From Actinocorallia herbida (GTDB lineage: Bacteria > Actinomycetota > Actinomycetes > Streptosporangiales > Streptosporangiaceae), in assembly GCF_003751225.1 (NCBI RefSeq), contig NZ_RJKE01000001.1:682001-746000 (forward strand): 64,000 nt of DNA. The letters run 5' to 3'. The notes under the pieces are model-generated. The model did not search any database. It was not told the DNA's origin and was given only the letters and a program-made list of their open reading frames with translations. This document shows positions 11,181 to 21,216 of this stretch, piece after piece; the stretch's first letter is position 1, and every line of letters begins with the position of its first letter. Both the position numbers and the translations under genes were made by a program.

Positions 11181-11794
11181 CGGGCGGCCTCGCGCAGGGC
11201 TCCGGCGGCGAGGGCGAGCCAGGCGAGGACGGCGGCCAGGAGGAGGCGTTCGGCGAGGCCCAGGGGCGCGCTGTGCGTCAGCGCCATGCGGTCGGCGAGG
11301 CAGACCGCGAAGAGCACCAGTCCTGTCGTCGAGGCGGCGGCGCAGGCGCGGAGGGCGCGCAGGGGGACGCCCGTCGAGCGCCGCAGCGACCGGGTGACGA
11401 CATGCGCCGCGGCGCACAGGAGGATCAGCGCGGTCCAGGCGGCGGCGCCGTGTACGGAATCCGAGGGGGAGGGCGCCTCCCAGCGGCCGGGCGGATCGGC
11501 TGGGAAGACCGCGGCCACGGCGGCTCCCGCGGCGGCCCAGGCGAGCGGGACCCGCCCGCGTCCGGCGAGCGCGGCCACGGCCGCGACGGCCAGGGAGAGT
11601 GCGGCGATCCCGAGCGTCACCAGCCACCCGTGCGCCCCGTTGACGTACCTGCTCACCGGCTCGGCGACGGGGTCGTAGCCGGGGTGCGCGAGGTCGGAGA
11701 GGGCGAAGGCGGCGAAGGCGGTGGCCGCGCAGGCGCCGGCCGTGGTGCGGAGGGCTCCGGCCGGAACCGGCGGCCGCGTCATCATGTGCGTCAT
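11177..11794 (-). CDS. DUF998 family membrane protein
   Basis: A 205-residue hydrophobic protein with about six predicted transmembrane segments. The opening 'FALSDLAHPGYDPVAEPVSRYVNG' is characteristic of DUF998 proteins, whose function is unknown. 'FPADPPG' and 'DSVHGAAAW' in the middle are also conserved in that family. It is the first gene of an operon with a histidine kinase and response regulator and overlaps the kinase start. That makes it a candidate accessory sensor or a target of the pair. The start ATG at 11794 has no Shine-Dalgarno sequence but has a TAACTT box 7 nt upstream, so the transcript may be leaderless. Confidence 0.8.
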   Translation of the reverse strand: MTHMMTRPPVPAGALRTTAGACAATAFAAFALSDLAHPGYDPVAEPVSRYVNGAHGWLVTLGIAALSLAVAAVAALAGRGRVPLAWAAAGAAVAAVFPADPPGRWEAPSPSDSVHGAAAWTALILLCAAAHVVTRSLRRSTGVPLRALRACAAASTTGLVLFAVCLADRMALTHSAPLGLAERLLLAAVLAWLALAAGALREAAR

Positions 11795-11801
11795 GTTCGG
11801 A

Positions 11802-11807
11802 AAGTTA
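11802..11807 (-). promoter_or_regulatory. -10 box for leaderless DUF998/two-component operon
   Basis: TAACTT on the minus strand ends 7 nt before the ATG at 11794, with no ribosome site between. The geometry places the transcription start at or next to the A of ATG. Confidence 0.45.
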
Positions 11808-11981
11808 TTTTTTCCGGCTCTTCGTCGGCGTCGTCCAGCCGAAGGCTCTTCACTCTGCGCCTTTCGAGCACCCCGTACACCGAATGGAGTACGCCGCCAC
11901 GGCGCGCGTCCCTTCCCGGTCCGCGGTGCAGGGCCCTACACGGCCGCCTTCGCACCGTCGTCCATCTCCGCTCCCGCCTGC

Positions 11982-12006
11982 CGGTACCGGATCGTCTCCG
12001 GTACCG
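11982..12006 (-). terminator. Terminator after alpha/alpha-barrel protein gene
   Basis: A 9-bp perfect inverted repeat CGGTACCGG (11982-11990) and CCGGTACCG (11998-12006) with a 7-nt loop lies 85 bp past the stop of the minus-strand gene ending at 12091. Confidence 0.5.
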
Positions 12007-12090
12007 ACGGGTGGGTGCGGGCGAGGGTTCTGCGACCGACGTCCCGTCCATGTCCGGGACATCGGTCCCGGGCCCTCGCGGGTCCCGCGG

Positions 12091-13176
12091 TCAGGTGCGG
12101 GCGGGCTGGGGGCAGTCGCAGGCCGGGGGCGGTGGAGTGGGGGAGGGGCCCAGGGGGCGGCCGGCGACCTCCTTGAAGATGCGGGCGGCCGGGGTGGCGT
12201 CGGCGAGGGCCTCGGAGGCCAGCAGGACGGCCGCCGCGGTGTAGGTGGAGCGGTCCCCTGGGAAGTGCCGCTGGTGCTCGAACTGCCAGCCGGTCCAGTA
12301 GGAGCCGTCCTCGTGGCGCAGGAACTGGATGTCGGCGAAGACGTCGAAGGCACGGGGGTCGCCTGCGGCGTCCAGCGCCATGACCAGTTCGCAGGTCTCG
12401 GCGCCGGTCACCCACGGCTGGTCCGACACGCAGCGACAGCCGAGGCCGGGCGCCATGTAGGTGTCCCAGCCCTTGGCGATCAGCGCGTCGGCCGCCTCGC
12501 CGCGCACCGCGCCGCCGAGGACCGGGTAGTACCAGTCCATCGACCAGCGGGACTTGTCCGCGAACGCCTCGGGGTGGTGCGCGATGACATGGCCGAGCCG
12601 GTCGGCGGCCAGCTCCCACTCCGGCTGCGGCTCGCCGAGCCGTTCGCCGAGCGCCACCGCGCAGCGCAGCGCCTGGTAGATCGAGGAGCAGCCCGTCAGC
12701 AGCGACTCCGCGCCGGTCGAGCCGTCCTCCCAGCGGATCCACTTGACGTCGCCGAGCGGCGTCTGGAGGCCGACGACGAAGTCGATCGCGGCGCGGACCG
12801 CGGGCCACATCGACCGGATGTACTCCTCGTCGCCCGTGACGAGGAGTTCGTGCCACATGCCGACCGCGAAGTACGCGGCGTGGTTGGACTCGCCACCGGT
12901 GTCGGTGACCTTCTCGTCCTCCCACTTGGCGGGCCAGGAGCCGTCCGGCCTCTGCTCACCGACGAGCCACGCGTACGCGCGTCGCGCCTCCGCGCCGTAG
13001 CCGGACGCCGAGAGCGCCATCGCCGCTTCGACGTGGTTCCAGGCGTCGACCTTCCCGGCCGGGTAGCCGTCGAAGGACGCGTACCAAGGGATGGCCCCCG
13101 AGGGGTACTGCTGACGGACGATCGAAAGGGCCGTCGCCTTGACCTGCTCGGGGGTGAGGATGACGTCAGCCCGCAT
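12091..13176 (-). CDS. Prenyltransferase/squalene-oxidase-repeat-like alpha/alpha-barrel protein
   Basis: A 361-residue protein that looks like an alpha/alpha toroid of the terpene-cyclase/glucoamylase type: repeated helical units with aromatic motifs such as 'EQRPDGSWPAKW', 'HEDGSYWTGWQFE', 'VDAWNHVEAAMAL' and 'SNHAAYFAVGMWHELL'. Databases usually call such proteins prenyltransferase, but no DxDD or Asp-rich cyclase motif is evident, so the name says only fold. The C-terminus is Pro-rich with two Cys. It overlaps the upstream methyltransferase by 11 bp and lies in an operon with a GT4 glycosyltransferase. The set probably builds or edits a glycan or glycolipid, but no function is established. 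Confidence 0.7.
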   Translation of the reverse strand: MRADVILTPEQVKATALSIVRQQYPSGAIPWYASFDGYPAGKVDAWNHVEAAMALSASGYGAEARRAYAWLVGEQRPDGSWPAKWEDEKVTDTGGESNHAAYFAVGMWHELLVTGDEEYIRSMWPAVRAAIDFVVGLQTPLGDVKWIRWEDGSTGAESLLTGCSSIYQALRCAVALGERLGEPQPEWELAADRLGHVIAHHPEAFADKSRWSMDWYYPVLGGAVRGEAADALIAKGWDTYMAPGLGCRCVSDQPWVTGAETCELVMALDAAGDPRAFDVFADIQFLRHEDGSYWTGWQFEHQRHFPGDRSTYTAAAVLLASEALADATPAARIFKEVAGRPLGPSPTPPPPACDCPQPART

Positions 13177-13888
13177 AGGACGGCTTGGTCAGGTAGACGA
13201 CGACGCTCTTGCCGATGACCGGGTTGAGCACCTTCTCCGCCAGCCGGGTCGCCAGAGGCCGCTTCATGATGTCCCACACCAGGACCTGGTGGTACGCCTT
13301 CACCGCGGGGTTGCCGTTGTTCTCCAGCCCCGCCGCGCACTTGAGCCACCAATAGGCCGAGTGCAGGCCGTGCGCGTGGTGGTGCCCATCGATGCGGAAG
13401 CCGATGGACTTGAGCTTGGCTTCCAGCTCGGCGCGCGTGTAGATGCGCACATGGCCGCCGGGGGCGGTGTGGTAGTCCTCCGACAGGGCCCAGCAGATCC
13501 GCTCGGGCAGCCACGAAGGCACCGTGACGGCGACCTGGCCGCCCGGCTTGAGGACGCGGAACAGCTCCCGCATCGCCTTCATGTCGTCCGGGATGTGCTC
13601 CATCACCTCGGCGGCGATGATCTTGTCGAAGGTGTCGTCCTCGAAGGGGAGCGCGAGCGCGTCGCCCTCGACGGTCTCGGCGGAGGCGCCTTCGGGGGCC
13701 TGCCCCTCCAGGTCCATCGCACCGAACATCGTCTGGACGCTCTTCAGCTCCTCGGCGTCCATGTCGAACGCCGTCACGGAGGCGCCTCGGCGGTACAGCT
13801 CGAAAGCGTGCCGTCCGCCGCCGCAGCCCATGTCGAGAACGCGCTCCCCCAGGGCGATGGGGAACCGCTGGAAGTCAACGGTAAGCAG
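13166..13888 (-). CDS. Class I SAM-dependent methyltransferase with probable CTG start
   Basis: A methyltransferase of about 240 residues. Motif I is 'LDMGCGGGRHAFELYRRG', followed by 'VTAFDMDAEEL', 'GDALALPFEDDTFDKIIAAEV' and 'ELFRVLKPGGQVAVTVPSW'. The C-terminal half with many His residues ('HHHAHGLHSAYWWLK') and 'KPLATRLAEKVLNPVIGKS' is shared by a conserved actinobacterial family of unknown substrate. The first in-frame ATG (13831) would cut off the strand before motif I. The frame extends upstream to a CTG at 13888, 6 nt after GGAAGGAG, giving an N-terminus 'LLTVDFQRFP' of the kind the family has. I therefore place the start at CTG. It sits between a GT4 glycosyltransferase and the alpha/alpha-barrel gene in one operon. 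Confidence 0.82.
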   Translation of the reverse strand: MLTVDFQRFPIALGERVLDMGCGGGRHAFELYRRGASVTAFDMDAEELKSVQTMFGAMDLEGQAPEGASAETVEGDALALPFEDDTFDKIIAAEVMEHIPDDMKAMRELFRVLKPGGQVAVTVPSWLPERICWALSEDYHTAPGGHVRIYTRAELEAKLKSIGFRIDGHHHAHGLHSAYWWLKCAAGLENNGNPAVKAYHQVLVWDIMKRPLATRLAEKVLNPVIGKSVVVYLTKPSYAG

Positions 13889-13936
13889 TGGGGGCTCCTT
13901 CCACCTGCGGATCGGGGGCGATCCGCGATCGGAGGG

Positions 13937-15202
13937 TCAGCGTGCGGATGCGATCGCTGCCCGGTAGTGCTCGACGGTCGCCTTGGCGACCGCGGACCAG
14001 GTGTAGCGCTCCTGGACGCGCCGGTAGCCGGCCTCGCCCACGCGCGCCCGCTCCTCGGGGGAGTCGTGCAGCCTGCGCAGGGCCCCGGCGAGCTCCTCGA
14101 CGTCGCCGGGCTCGACCAGCACCGCGGCGTCGCCGACGACCTCGGGCAGTGCCCCGGCGGCGCTGGCGACCAGCGGGGTGCCGGACGCCATGTGCTCGAC
14201 GGCGGGCAGGGAGAAGCCCTCGTAGCGGGAGGGGACGACGGCGATCTCGGCGGAGGCCAGCAGGTCGCCCAGCTCCTCGTCGGAGACGCCGGAGACGAAC
14301 CTGACCTTCTCGCCGAGCGCGAGTTCCTTGACGAGCTTCTCGGTGGGGCCGTCCTTCTGCGGGCGGCTGACCACGACGAGGTGCACGTCGCGCTCGGTGG
14401 CGAGCTTGGCGACGGCGCGCAGCAGCACGTCGACGCCCTTGAGCGGGGAGTCGGCGCTGGCCATGGCGACGATCCGGCCGGGCACGCGCTCCTCGCGCGG
14501 GCCGCGCGGGTGGAAGATCCCGGTGTCGACGCCGAGCGGCAGCACGTGGATGCGGCCCGGGTCGGTGCGGAAGTCCTTGGCGATGTCGCGCTTGGAGGAG
14601 CTGGAGACGGTGAGGATCCGGCCGATTCTGGCCGAGACGTACGCCTGCATCCGGACGAACCCGTACCAGCGGATCTTGCCGAAGTACTGCTTGATCCCGG
14701 TCCAGCCGCCGATCTTGCGGGCGGCGTCGAGCTCGATCTTGCGGTCCTGGCTGATCGGGTGGTGGATGCTGGTGACCAGCGGCAGGACCTTGGGGATGCC
14801 GAGGTTGCCGAGGCCGAGCACCTGGTTGTCGTGCACCACGTCGAAGTCGCGGCGGCGCTTCTTGAGCGCGCGCAGGATGCGGAGACTGAAGGTCAGCGGC
14901 TCGGGGAACCCGCCAGTGCGCATGTGCGCGAACTCCAGGACGTCGATCCAGTCGCGGAACTCGCCGAGCGACGGCGTCCGGAACGGGTTCTCGTCGTTGT
15001 AGAGGTCGAGGCTGGGGATCTTGGTGAGGGTGATCGACTCGCGGTCCAGGACGGGGTACGGCTGCCCGGAGAAGACCTCGACGGTGTGACCGAGGTCGAC
15101 CAGCTCGCGGCTCAGATGCCGCAGGTAGACGCCCTGTCCTCCACAGTGGGGCTTGCTCCGGTAGGAAAGCAGTGCAATCCGCAGCGGCTTCTCAGCGCTC
15201 AC
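13937..15202 (-). CDS. GT4 family glycosyltransferase
   Basis: A 421-residue GT-B glycosyltransferase of family 4. The N-terminal domain has 'RIALLSYRSKPHCGGQGVYLRHLSREL', the glycine-rich acceptor side loop. The C-terminal nucleotide-sugar domain holds the Glu-x7-Glu motif in 'PSRYEGFSLPAVEHMASG' and 'SADSPLKGVDVLLRAV'. It transfers a sugar from a nucleotide donor at the cytoplasmic face. The GTG at 15202 has GAGG five bases upstream; a GTG two codons earlier is possible. It heads an operon with a methyltransferase and an alpha/alpha-barrel protein. An AACATGTT core lies about 65 bp upstream, a weak match to KstR sites. Acceptor and product are unknown. Confidence 0.85.
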   Translation of the reverse strand: MSAEKPLRIALLSYRSKPHCGGQGVYLRHLSRELVDLGHTVEVFSGQPYPVLDRESITLTKIPSLDLYNDENPFRTPSLGEFRDWIDVLEFAHMRTGGFPEPLTFSLRILRALKKRRRDFDVVHDNQVLGLGNLGIPKVLPLVTSIHHPISQDRKIELDAARKIGGWTGIKQYFGKIRWYGFVRMQAYVSARIGRILTVSSSSKRDIAKDFRTDPGRIHVLPLGVDTGIFHPRGPREERVPGRIVAMASADSPLKGVDVLLRAVAKLATERDVHLVVVSRPQKDGPTEKLVKELALGEKVRFVSGVSDEELGDLLASAEIAVVPSRYEGFSLPAVEHMASGTPLVASAAGALPEVVGDAAVLVEPGDVEELAGALRRLHDSPEERARVGEAGYRRVQERYTWSAVAKATVEHYRAAIASAR

Positions 15203-15267
15203 GCCCACCTCTTCATCATCGCGCCCGGATCAATCCAGTGTTGTACAGAGTGTCTGACTCTAGCCCG

Positions 15268-15275
15268 AACATGTT
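15268..15275. promoter_or_regulatory. Weak KstR-like core upstream of GT4 operon
   Basis: AACATGTT is the same 8-bp core as the operator at 8608-8621, but the flanking TAG/CTA bases are missing. It lies in the promoter region of the GT4 operon. Treat as tentative. Confidence 0.25.
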
Positions 15276-15305
15276 ACCGATGGGTTCCTTGCTGCACTAT
15301 GGGGA

Positions 15306-15335
15306 AAGGCGGGCCACCTTGGGGTGACCCGCCTT
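15306..15335 (-). terminator. Terminator after CYP125-like gene
   Basis: AAGGCGGG and CACC pair with GGTG and CCCGCCTT around a short loop, with one mismatch inside the stem. The hairpin lies about 35 bp past the P450 stop codon at 15368. Confidence 0.5.
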
Positions 15336-15367
15336 CTTTGAGGGTATTCGCCCGGTGTTTCGGTGGT

Positions 15368-16606
15368 TCAGCCGCGCCGGGGCGTGGGCGTGAACCGGAC
15401 CGGGATCTCCTTGAACCCGTTGACGAAGTTCGACCGCATCCGGCGCACCTCACCCGCGAGTTCGATGTCCGGCAGGCGCTCGGCCAGGGCGCCGAACAGG
15501 ATCGTCAGGTTCATCCTGGCCAGGTGGGTGCCGAGGCAGTAGTGCGGCCCGCCGCCGCCGAACCCGATGTGCGGGTTCAGGCCGCGCCCGATGTCGAAGG
15601 AGAACGGGTTCTCGAAGTGCTCCTCGTCCCGGTTGCCCGACGGGTAGAACATGACGACCTTGTCGCCCGCCTTGATCTGCTTGCCGCGCAGCTCGACGTC
15701 CTGGGTGGCGGTCCGCCTGAACAGGTTGAGCGGGCTGGTCCAGCGCACGATCTCGTCGGCCGCCGAGGCGATCAGCGACGGGTCGGCCTTGAGCCGCTCC
15801 CACTGGTCGGGGTGCTCGAAGAAGGCGACGATGCCGCCCGCCGTCGCGGTCCGGGTCGTCTCGTTCCCGGCGATGGTGAGCATCAGGATGAAGAGGTTGA
15901 ACTCGTCGTCGGTGAGGAGCTCGCCGTTCTCGTCCGGCTGGAGGAGCTTGGTGGCGATGTCGTCGCGCGGCTCGGCCTTGCGCTGCTCGGCGATGCCCTG
16001 GGCGTACATGTAGATCTCGGCGGCGGCGGCCTGGGCGACCTCGGGGGTGGCCTGGAGTTCCGGGTCGTCGAAGCCCACCAGCGCGTTGGACTTGTCGAAC
16101 AGGAACTGCGCGTCCTCGAGCGGCGCGCCCATCAGCTCGCAGATCGTCTGGAGCGGCAGCGGCGCGGCGATCTGCCGGACGAACTCGGCCTCGCCGGTCT
16201 CGCAGACGTCGTCGATCAGCCGGTGGGTGATCTCCTCGATGTGCTCGCGCAGCTTGTTGATCATCCGCGGGGTGAAGCCGCGGTTGACGTAGGACCGCTG
16301 CCGGGTGTGCTTCGGCGGGTCCATGAACAGCATCATCTGCTGCTGGAGCGCGAGGTCCTCGTCGCTCATCTCCTGGAACATCGACGTCCGGATCGCCGCC
16401 GAGAACAGGTCGGGGTTCCGCGAGACGTGGATGATGTCCTCGAGCTTGGTGATCGCCCAGAAACCGGGCACGCTCGGGTCCGGGTCGTAGTGCCAGTGCA
16501 CCGGGTCGTGGTGGCGCAGCCACGTCCACTGCTCGTGCGGGGTCCCGCTCTGCTCGTACTGGTCGAGCGCGATGATGTCGATCTTCGGGATCTCGGGTGC
16601 GGACAT
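15368..16606 (-). CDS. Cytochrome P450, CYP125/CYP142-like (sterol side-chain oxidation)
   Basis: A 412-residue soluble P450. Visible marks are the I-helix 'IAGNETTRTA', the ExxR motif in 'ADEIVRWTSP' and the heme loop 'FGGGGPHYCLG' with the Cys ligand. 'GFWAITKLEDI', 'EHPDQWERLK' and 'FNLFILML' closely follow mycobacterial CYP125, which oxidises the C26 methyl of cholesterol or cholestenone to start side-chain removal. Context agrees: fadA5, kstR and the C3 side-chain operon are in the same region. Start ATG at 16606 follows GAGGAG. It lies 53 bp after an SDR on the same strand, likely one operon. The ferredoxin at 8.3 kb is a plausible electron donor. CYP124 or CYP142 type is not excluded. 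Confidence 0.85.
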   Translation of the reverse strand: MSAPEIPKIDIIALDQYEQSGTPHEQWTWLRHHDPVHWHYDPDPSVPGFWAITKLEDIIHVSRNPDLFSAAIRTSMFQEMSDEDLALQQQMMLFMDPPKHTRQRSYVNRGFTPRMINKLREHIEEITHRLIDDVCETGEAEFVRQIAAPLPLQTICELMGAPLEDAQFLFDKSNALVGFDDPELQATPEVAQAAAAEIYMYAQGIAEQRKAEPRDDIATKLLQPDENGELLTDDEFNLFILMLTIAGNETTRTATAGGIVAFFEHPDQWERLKADPSLIASAADEIVRWTSPLNLFRRTATQDVELRGKQIKAGDKVVMFYPSGNRDEEHFENPFSFDIGRGLNPHIGFGGGGPHYCLGTHLARMNLTILFGALAERLPDIELAGEVRRMRSNFVNGFKEIPVRFTPTPRRG

Positions 16607-16659
16607 GCTCAGGACTCCTCGATGGGGTGGGCCGGTCGGTCGAGGTGGAACCGTTCTGC

Positions 16660-17556
16660 TCAGCCGAGCTTCGGGTAGGGGGTGACGAAGCCCCCGTCGG
16701 GGACGCGGAGCGCGCCGGCGAGCCCCGCGGGCGTCCAGGCGGCTCCGTCCGGGGCGCTGGCGACCTCGGCGACGGTCGGCGGGACCAGGGCCGCGACGTG
16801 GCCGCCGTAGACCATGAACACCTGGCCGTTGACGGACTCGGCGGCGGGCGAGGCCAGGTAGGCCACGAGCGGGGACACGTGCGCCGGGGACAGCGGGTCG
16901 GGGCCGTCGGCGGGGGCGGCGCCGAAGATCGCGGTCGTCATGTCGGTGCGGGCGCGCGGGCAGATCGCGTTCGTGCGGACGCCGATGCGGCCGACGGCGA
17001 GCGCGGTGGAGAGGGTCAGCGACGTGATGCCGCCCTTGGCCGCGGCGTAGTTGGGCTGGCCGGGCGCGCCGATCATGAACGCCTCGGACGAGGTGTTGAT
17101 GATCCGCCCGTACACCGGGCCGCCCTCGCTCTTGGAGACGCCGCGCCAGTAGGTGACGGCGTGGCGGGACGTCACGAAGTGGCCCTTGAGGTGGACGCGG
17201 ACGACCGAGTCGAACTCCTCCTCGGTCATATTGAAGATCATCCGGTCCCGGGTGAACCCGGCGTTGTTGACCAGGATGTCGAGCGAGCCGAACGCGGCGA
17301 GGGAGGCCTTGACCAGGCCCTCGCCGGTGTTCCAGTCCGCGACGTCGCCGGCGTGCACGACCGCCTCGCCGCCGTTGTCGCGGATCTCCTCGGCGACCGC
17401 GTCGAGCGCGTCGCCGGGAAGGTCGTTCAGGACCAGCCGCGCGCCTTCGGCGGCGAGGGCCAGGGCCTCGGCGCGGCCGAGGCCGCGGGCCGCGCCGGTG
17501 ACGATCGCGGCGCGCCCGTCCAGGCGGGTGTCGGCGGCGGGAGGGGTGTCGCTCAT
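16660..17556 (-). CDS. SDR family oxidoreductase, steroid/3-hydroxyacyl-CoA dehydrogenase type
   Basis: A 298-residue short-chain dehydrogenase with 'TGAARGLGRAEALALA' at the cofactor site, 'NNAGFTRDRMIFN', Ser in 'NTSSEAF' and the YxxxK pair in 'NYAAAKGG'. A C-terminal extension of about 60 residues ('TPAGLAGALRVPDGG') goes beyond the core fold, as in SDRs of mycobacterial cholesterol clusters that act on hydroxyacyl-CoA or hydroxysteroids. ATG at 17556 follows GGAG. It is upstream of and probably co-transcribed with the CYP125-like gene. Its promoter region holds short repeats of GAGTCTC and a CTAACGCTTGCTTGG stretch that may bind a TetR-type regulator. Confidence 0.85.
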   Translation of the reverse strand: MSDTPPAADTRLDGRAAIVTGAARGLGRAEALALAAEGARLVLNDLPGDALDAVAEEIRDNGGEAVVHAGDVADWNTGEGLVKASLAAFGSLDILVNNAGFTRDRMIFNMTEEEFDSVVRVHLKGHFVTSRHAVTYWRGVSKSEGGPVYGRIINTSSEAFMIGAPGQPNYAAAKGGITSLTLSTALAVGRIGVRTNAICPRARTDMTTAIFGAAPADGPDPLSPAHVSPLVAYLASPAAESVNGQVFMVYGGHVAALVPPTVAEVASAPDGAAWTPAGLAGALRVPDGGFVTPYPKLG

Positions 17557-17572
17557 GAACGCTCCGGATGAT

Positions 17573-17632
17573 CTAACGCTTGCTTGGTTGGCTTCAAGTC
17601 AACGGTGAGACGCGAGTCTCGTCAAGAGTCTC
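17573..17632. promoter_or_regulatory. Repeat-rich promoter region of SDR-P450 operon
   Basis: The 76 bp before the SDR start hold CTAACGCTTGCTTGGTTGG (17573-17591), a dyad GAGAC-GCGA-GTCTC (17607-17620) and GAGTCTC repeated at 17614 and 17626 (12-bp period). This looks like a regulator-binding region, but no known operator consensus is matched with certainty. Confidence 0.35.
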
Positions 17633-17686
17633 ATTCGGGTGTGGGGTGTGTCACATGCCATGAGGCGGCCGGGCGGCCGCGGACGG

Positions 17687-18658
17687 TCAGGGGGCGAGCG
17701 CGTACCGCATCGGAGCCTGCCCGGCCAAGCGCCGGACCAAGCCCCGCACTTCCAGGACGCGGAGGTGCGCCGCGGTCTCGCCCGTGGCCAGATGGCGGCT
17801 GACCGGTGGCATGGTGTCCCAGGAGTAACTCCAATGGCACCTCGAGGTGAGGTCCCACAGCGTCTGCGGCTCGGCTTTCAGCAGGCCTAGCACCTCGCTC
17901 AGGCGCTCCTCGTGATGCTCGATGATCTCCTTCGAGCGGCGGGGGATCCCGCTGAACGAGTACTGATGGGCGGGCAGTGCGTCCTCGACGCCCAGGTCGG
18001 CGGTCATGGCGAGCGAGCGAAGGTAGTCGCCGAGGGGGTCGACGTCGGGGAGGTCGTAAGGGTAGAGGCCGACATGCGGGGTGATCTCCGGCAGTACGTG
18101 GTCGCCGGTGAAGAGCGCGTCGCGGTCCTCCAGGTGGAGGCAGATGTGGCCGGGGGAGTGGCCGGGCGTCCAGATCGTGCGCAGCGCCCTGCCGGGCAGG
18201 TCGATCAGGTCACCGTCCTCGAGCTCCCGGTCGGGGACCGCCGGCGGGTCCGGGCGGTCGTCGTTGTCGGCGAACGCCGCGCCCTCCGCGTCGCTCGCGC
18301 CCGCGCGCACCAGCCAGTCGCCGAGGCGCTCGTCGGAGCGCTCGCGCATCAGCCTGATCAGCGCGGCGTCGGCCCGGTGCATCGCGACCCACGCCCCGGA
18401 CGCCTCCCTGACCCGTCCGGCGAGCCCGGCATGGTCCGGGTGCATGTGCGTGACCACGACGCCGTAGACGTCGGACACGGGCATGCCCAGCTCATCGAGC
18501 CCCTCCTTGAGCGCCTTCCACGACGCGGGGTGCTCCCACCCCGCGTCGATGAGGACGGGGCCCTTGGGACTCTCCAGGACATAGACGATGGTCCGTCCGA
18601 GAGGATTGCCGGGGATCGGAACTGGCACGCTCCACAAACCGCCGCCATGGTCGGGCAT
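17687..18658 (-). CDS. Metallo-beta-lactamase-fold hydrolase
   Basis: A 323-residue protein. The metal site 'THMHPDHAG' (HxHxDH) near residue 80, 'WTPGHSPGHICLH' and 'LFTGDHVLP' are the metal ligands of the glyoxalase II/LACTB2 group. A C-terminal winged-helix-like tail follows ('ETAAHLRVLEVRGLVRR'), as in LACTB2-type proteins. Such enzymes hydrolyse thioesters, lactones, phosphodiesters or RNA, so a role in CoA-thioester or lactone opening is possible but unproven. The start ATG at 18658 has GGAGAG. It follows fadA5 by 59 bp on the same strand and is probably under the same KstR control. Confidence 0.85.
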   Translation of the reverse strand: MPDHGGGLWSVPVPIPGNPLGRTIVYVLESPKGPVLIDAGWEHPASWKALKEGLDELGMPVSDVYGVVVTHMHPDHAGLAGRVREASGAWVAMHRADAALIRLMRERSDERLGDWLVRAGASDAEGAAFADNDDRPDPPAVPDRELEDGDLIDLPGRALRTIWTPGHSPGHICLHLEDRDALFTGDHVLPEITPHVGLYPYDLPDVDPLGDYLRSLAMTADLGVEDALPAHQYSFSGIPRRSKEIIEHHEERLSEVLGLLKAEPQTLWDLTSRCHWSYSWDTMPPVSRHLATGETAAHLRVLEVRGLVRRLAGQAPMRYALAP

Positions 18659-18717
18659 TCGCTCTCCTTCGCGAGCCGCCGGGGGCGTGCTGCCCCCGGC
18701 GGCGGGTGACGCGGTAC

Positions 18718-21086
<2,369 letters not shown>

Positions 21087-21142
21087 ATCGGTCTCCATCC
21101 TTTGTTCCCGTGCGATGATGCCGCGAACAAAGCTGGTCAAAG

Positions 21143-21148
21143 TAGGTA
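21143..21148 (+). promoter_or_regulatory. Candidate -10 box for OleA-like operon
   Basis: TAGGTA in the 130-bp divergent region, about 68 bp before the ATG at 21217, resembles the TANNNT boxes of other genes here. A GTACT/AGTAC pair around it (21146-21171) might be a regulator site. Tentative. Confidence 0.3.
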
Positions 21149-21216
21149 CTAACCCCCAAAGCACTTGAGTACGACAACGCCTGGGCGACCACGGCGCGAG
21201 GGGACAGGCTGGACGC

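Noticed and set aside
13139-16678. Open frame of 1179 codons on the plus strand across the methyltransferase, GT4 and P450 genes
   Set aside because: All three minus-strand genes have clear motifs and starts; the long frame has none and crosses intergenic hairpins.
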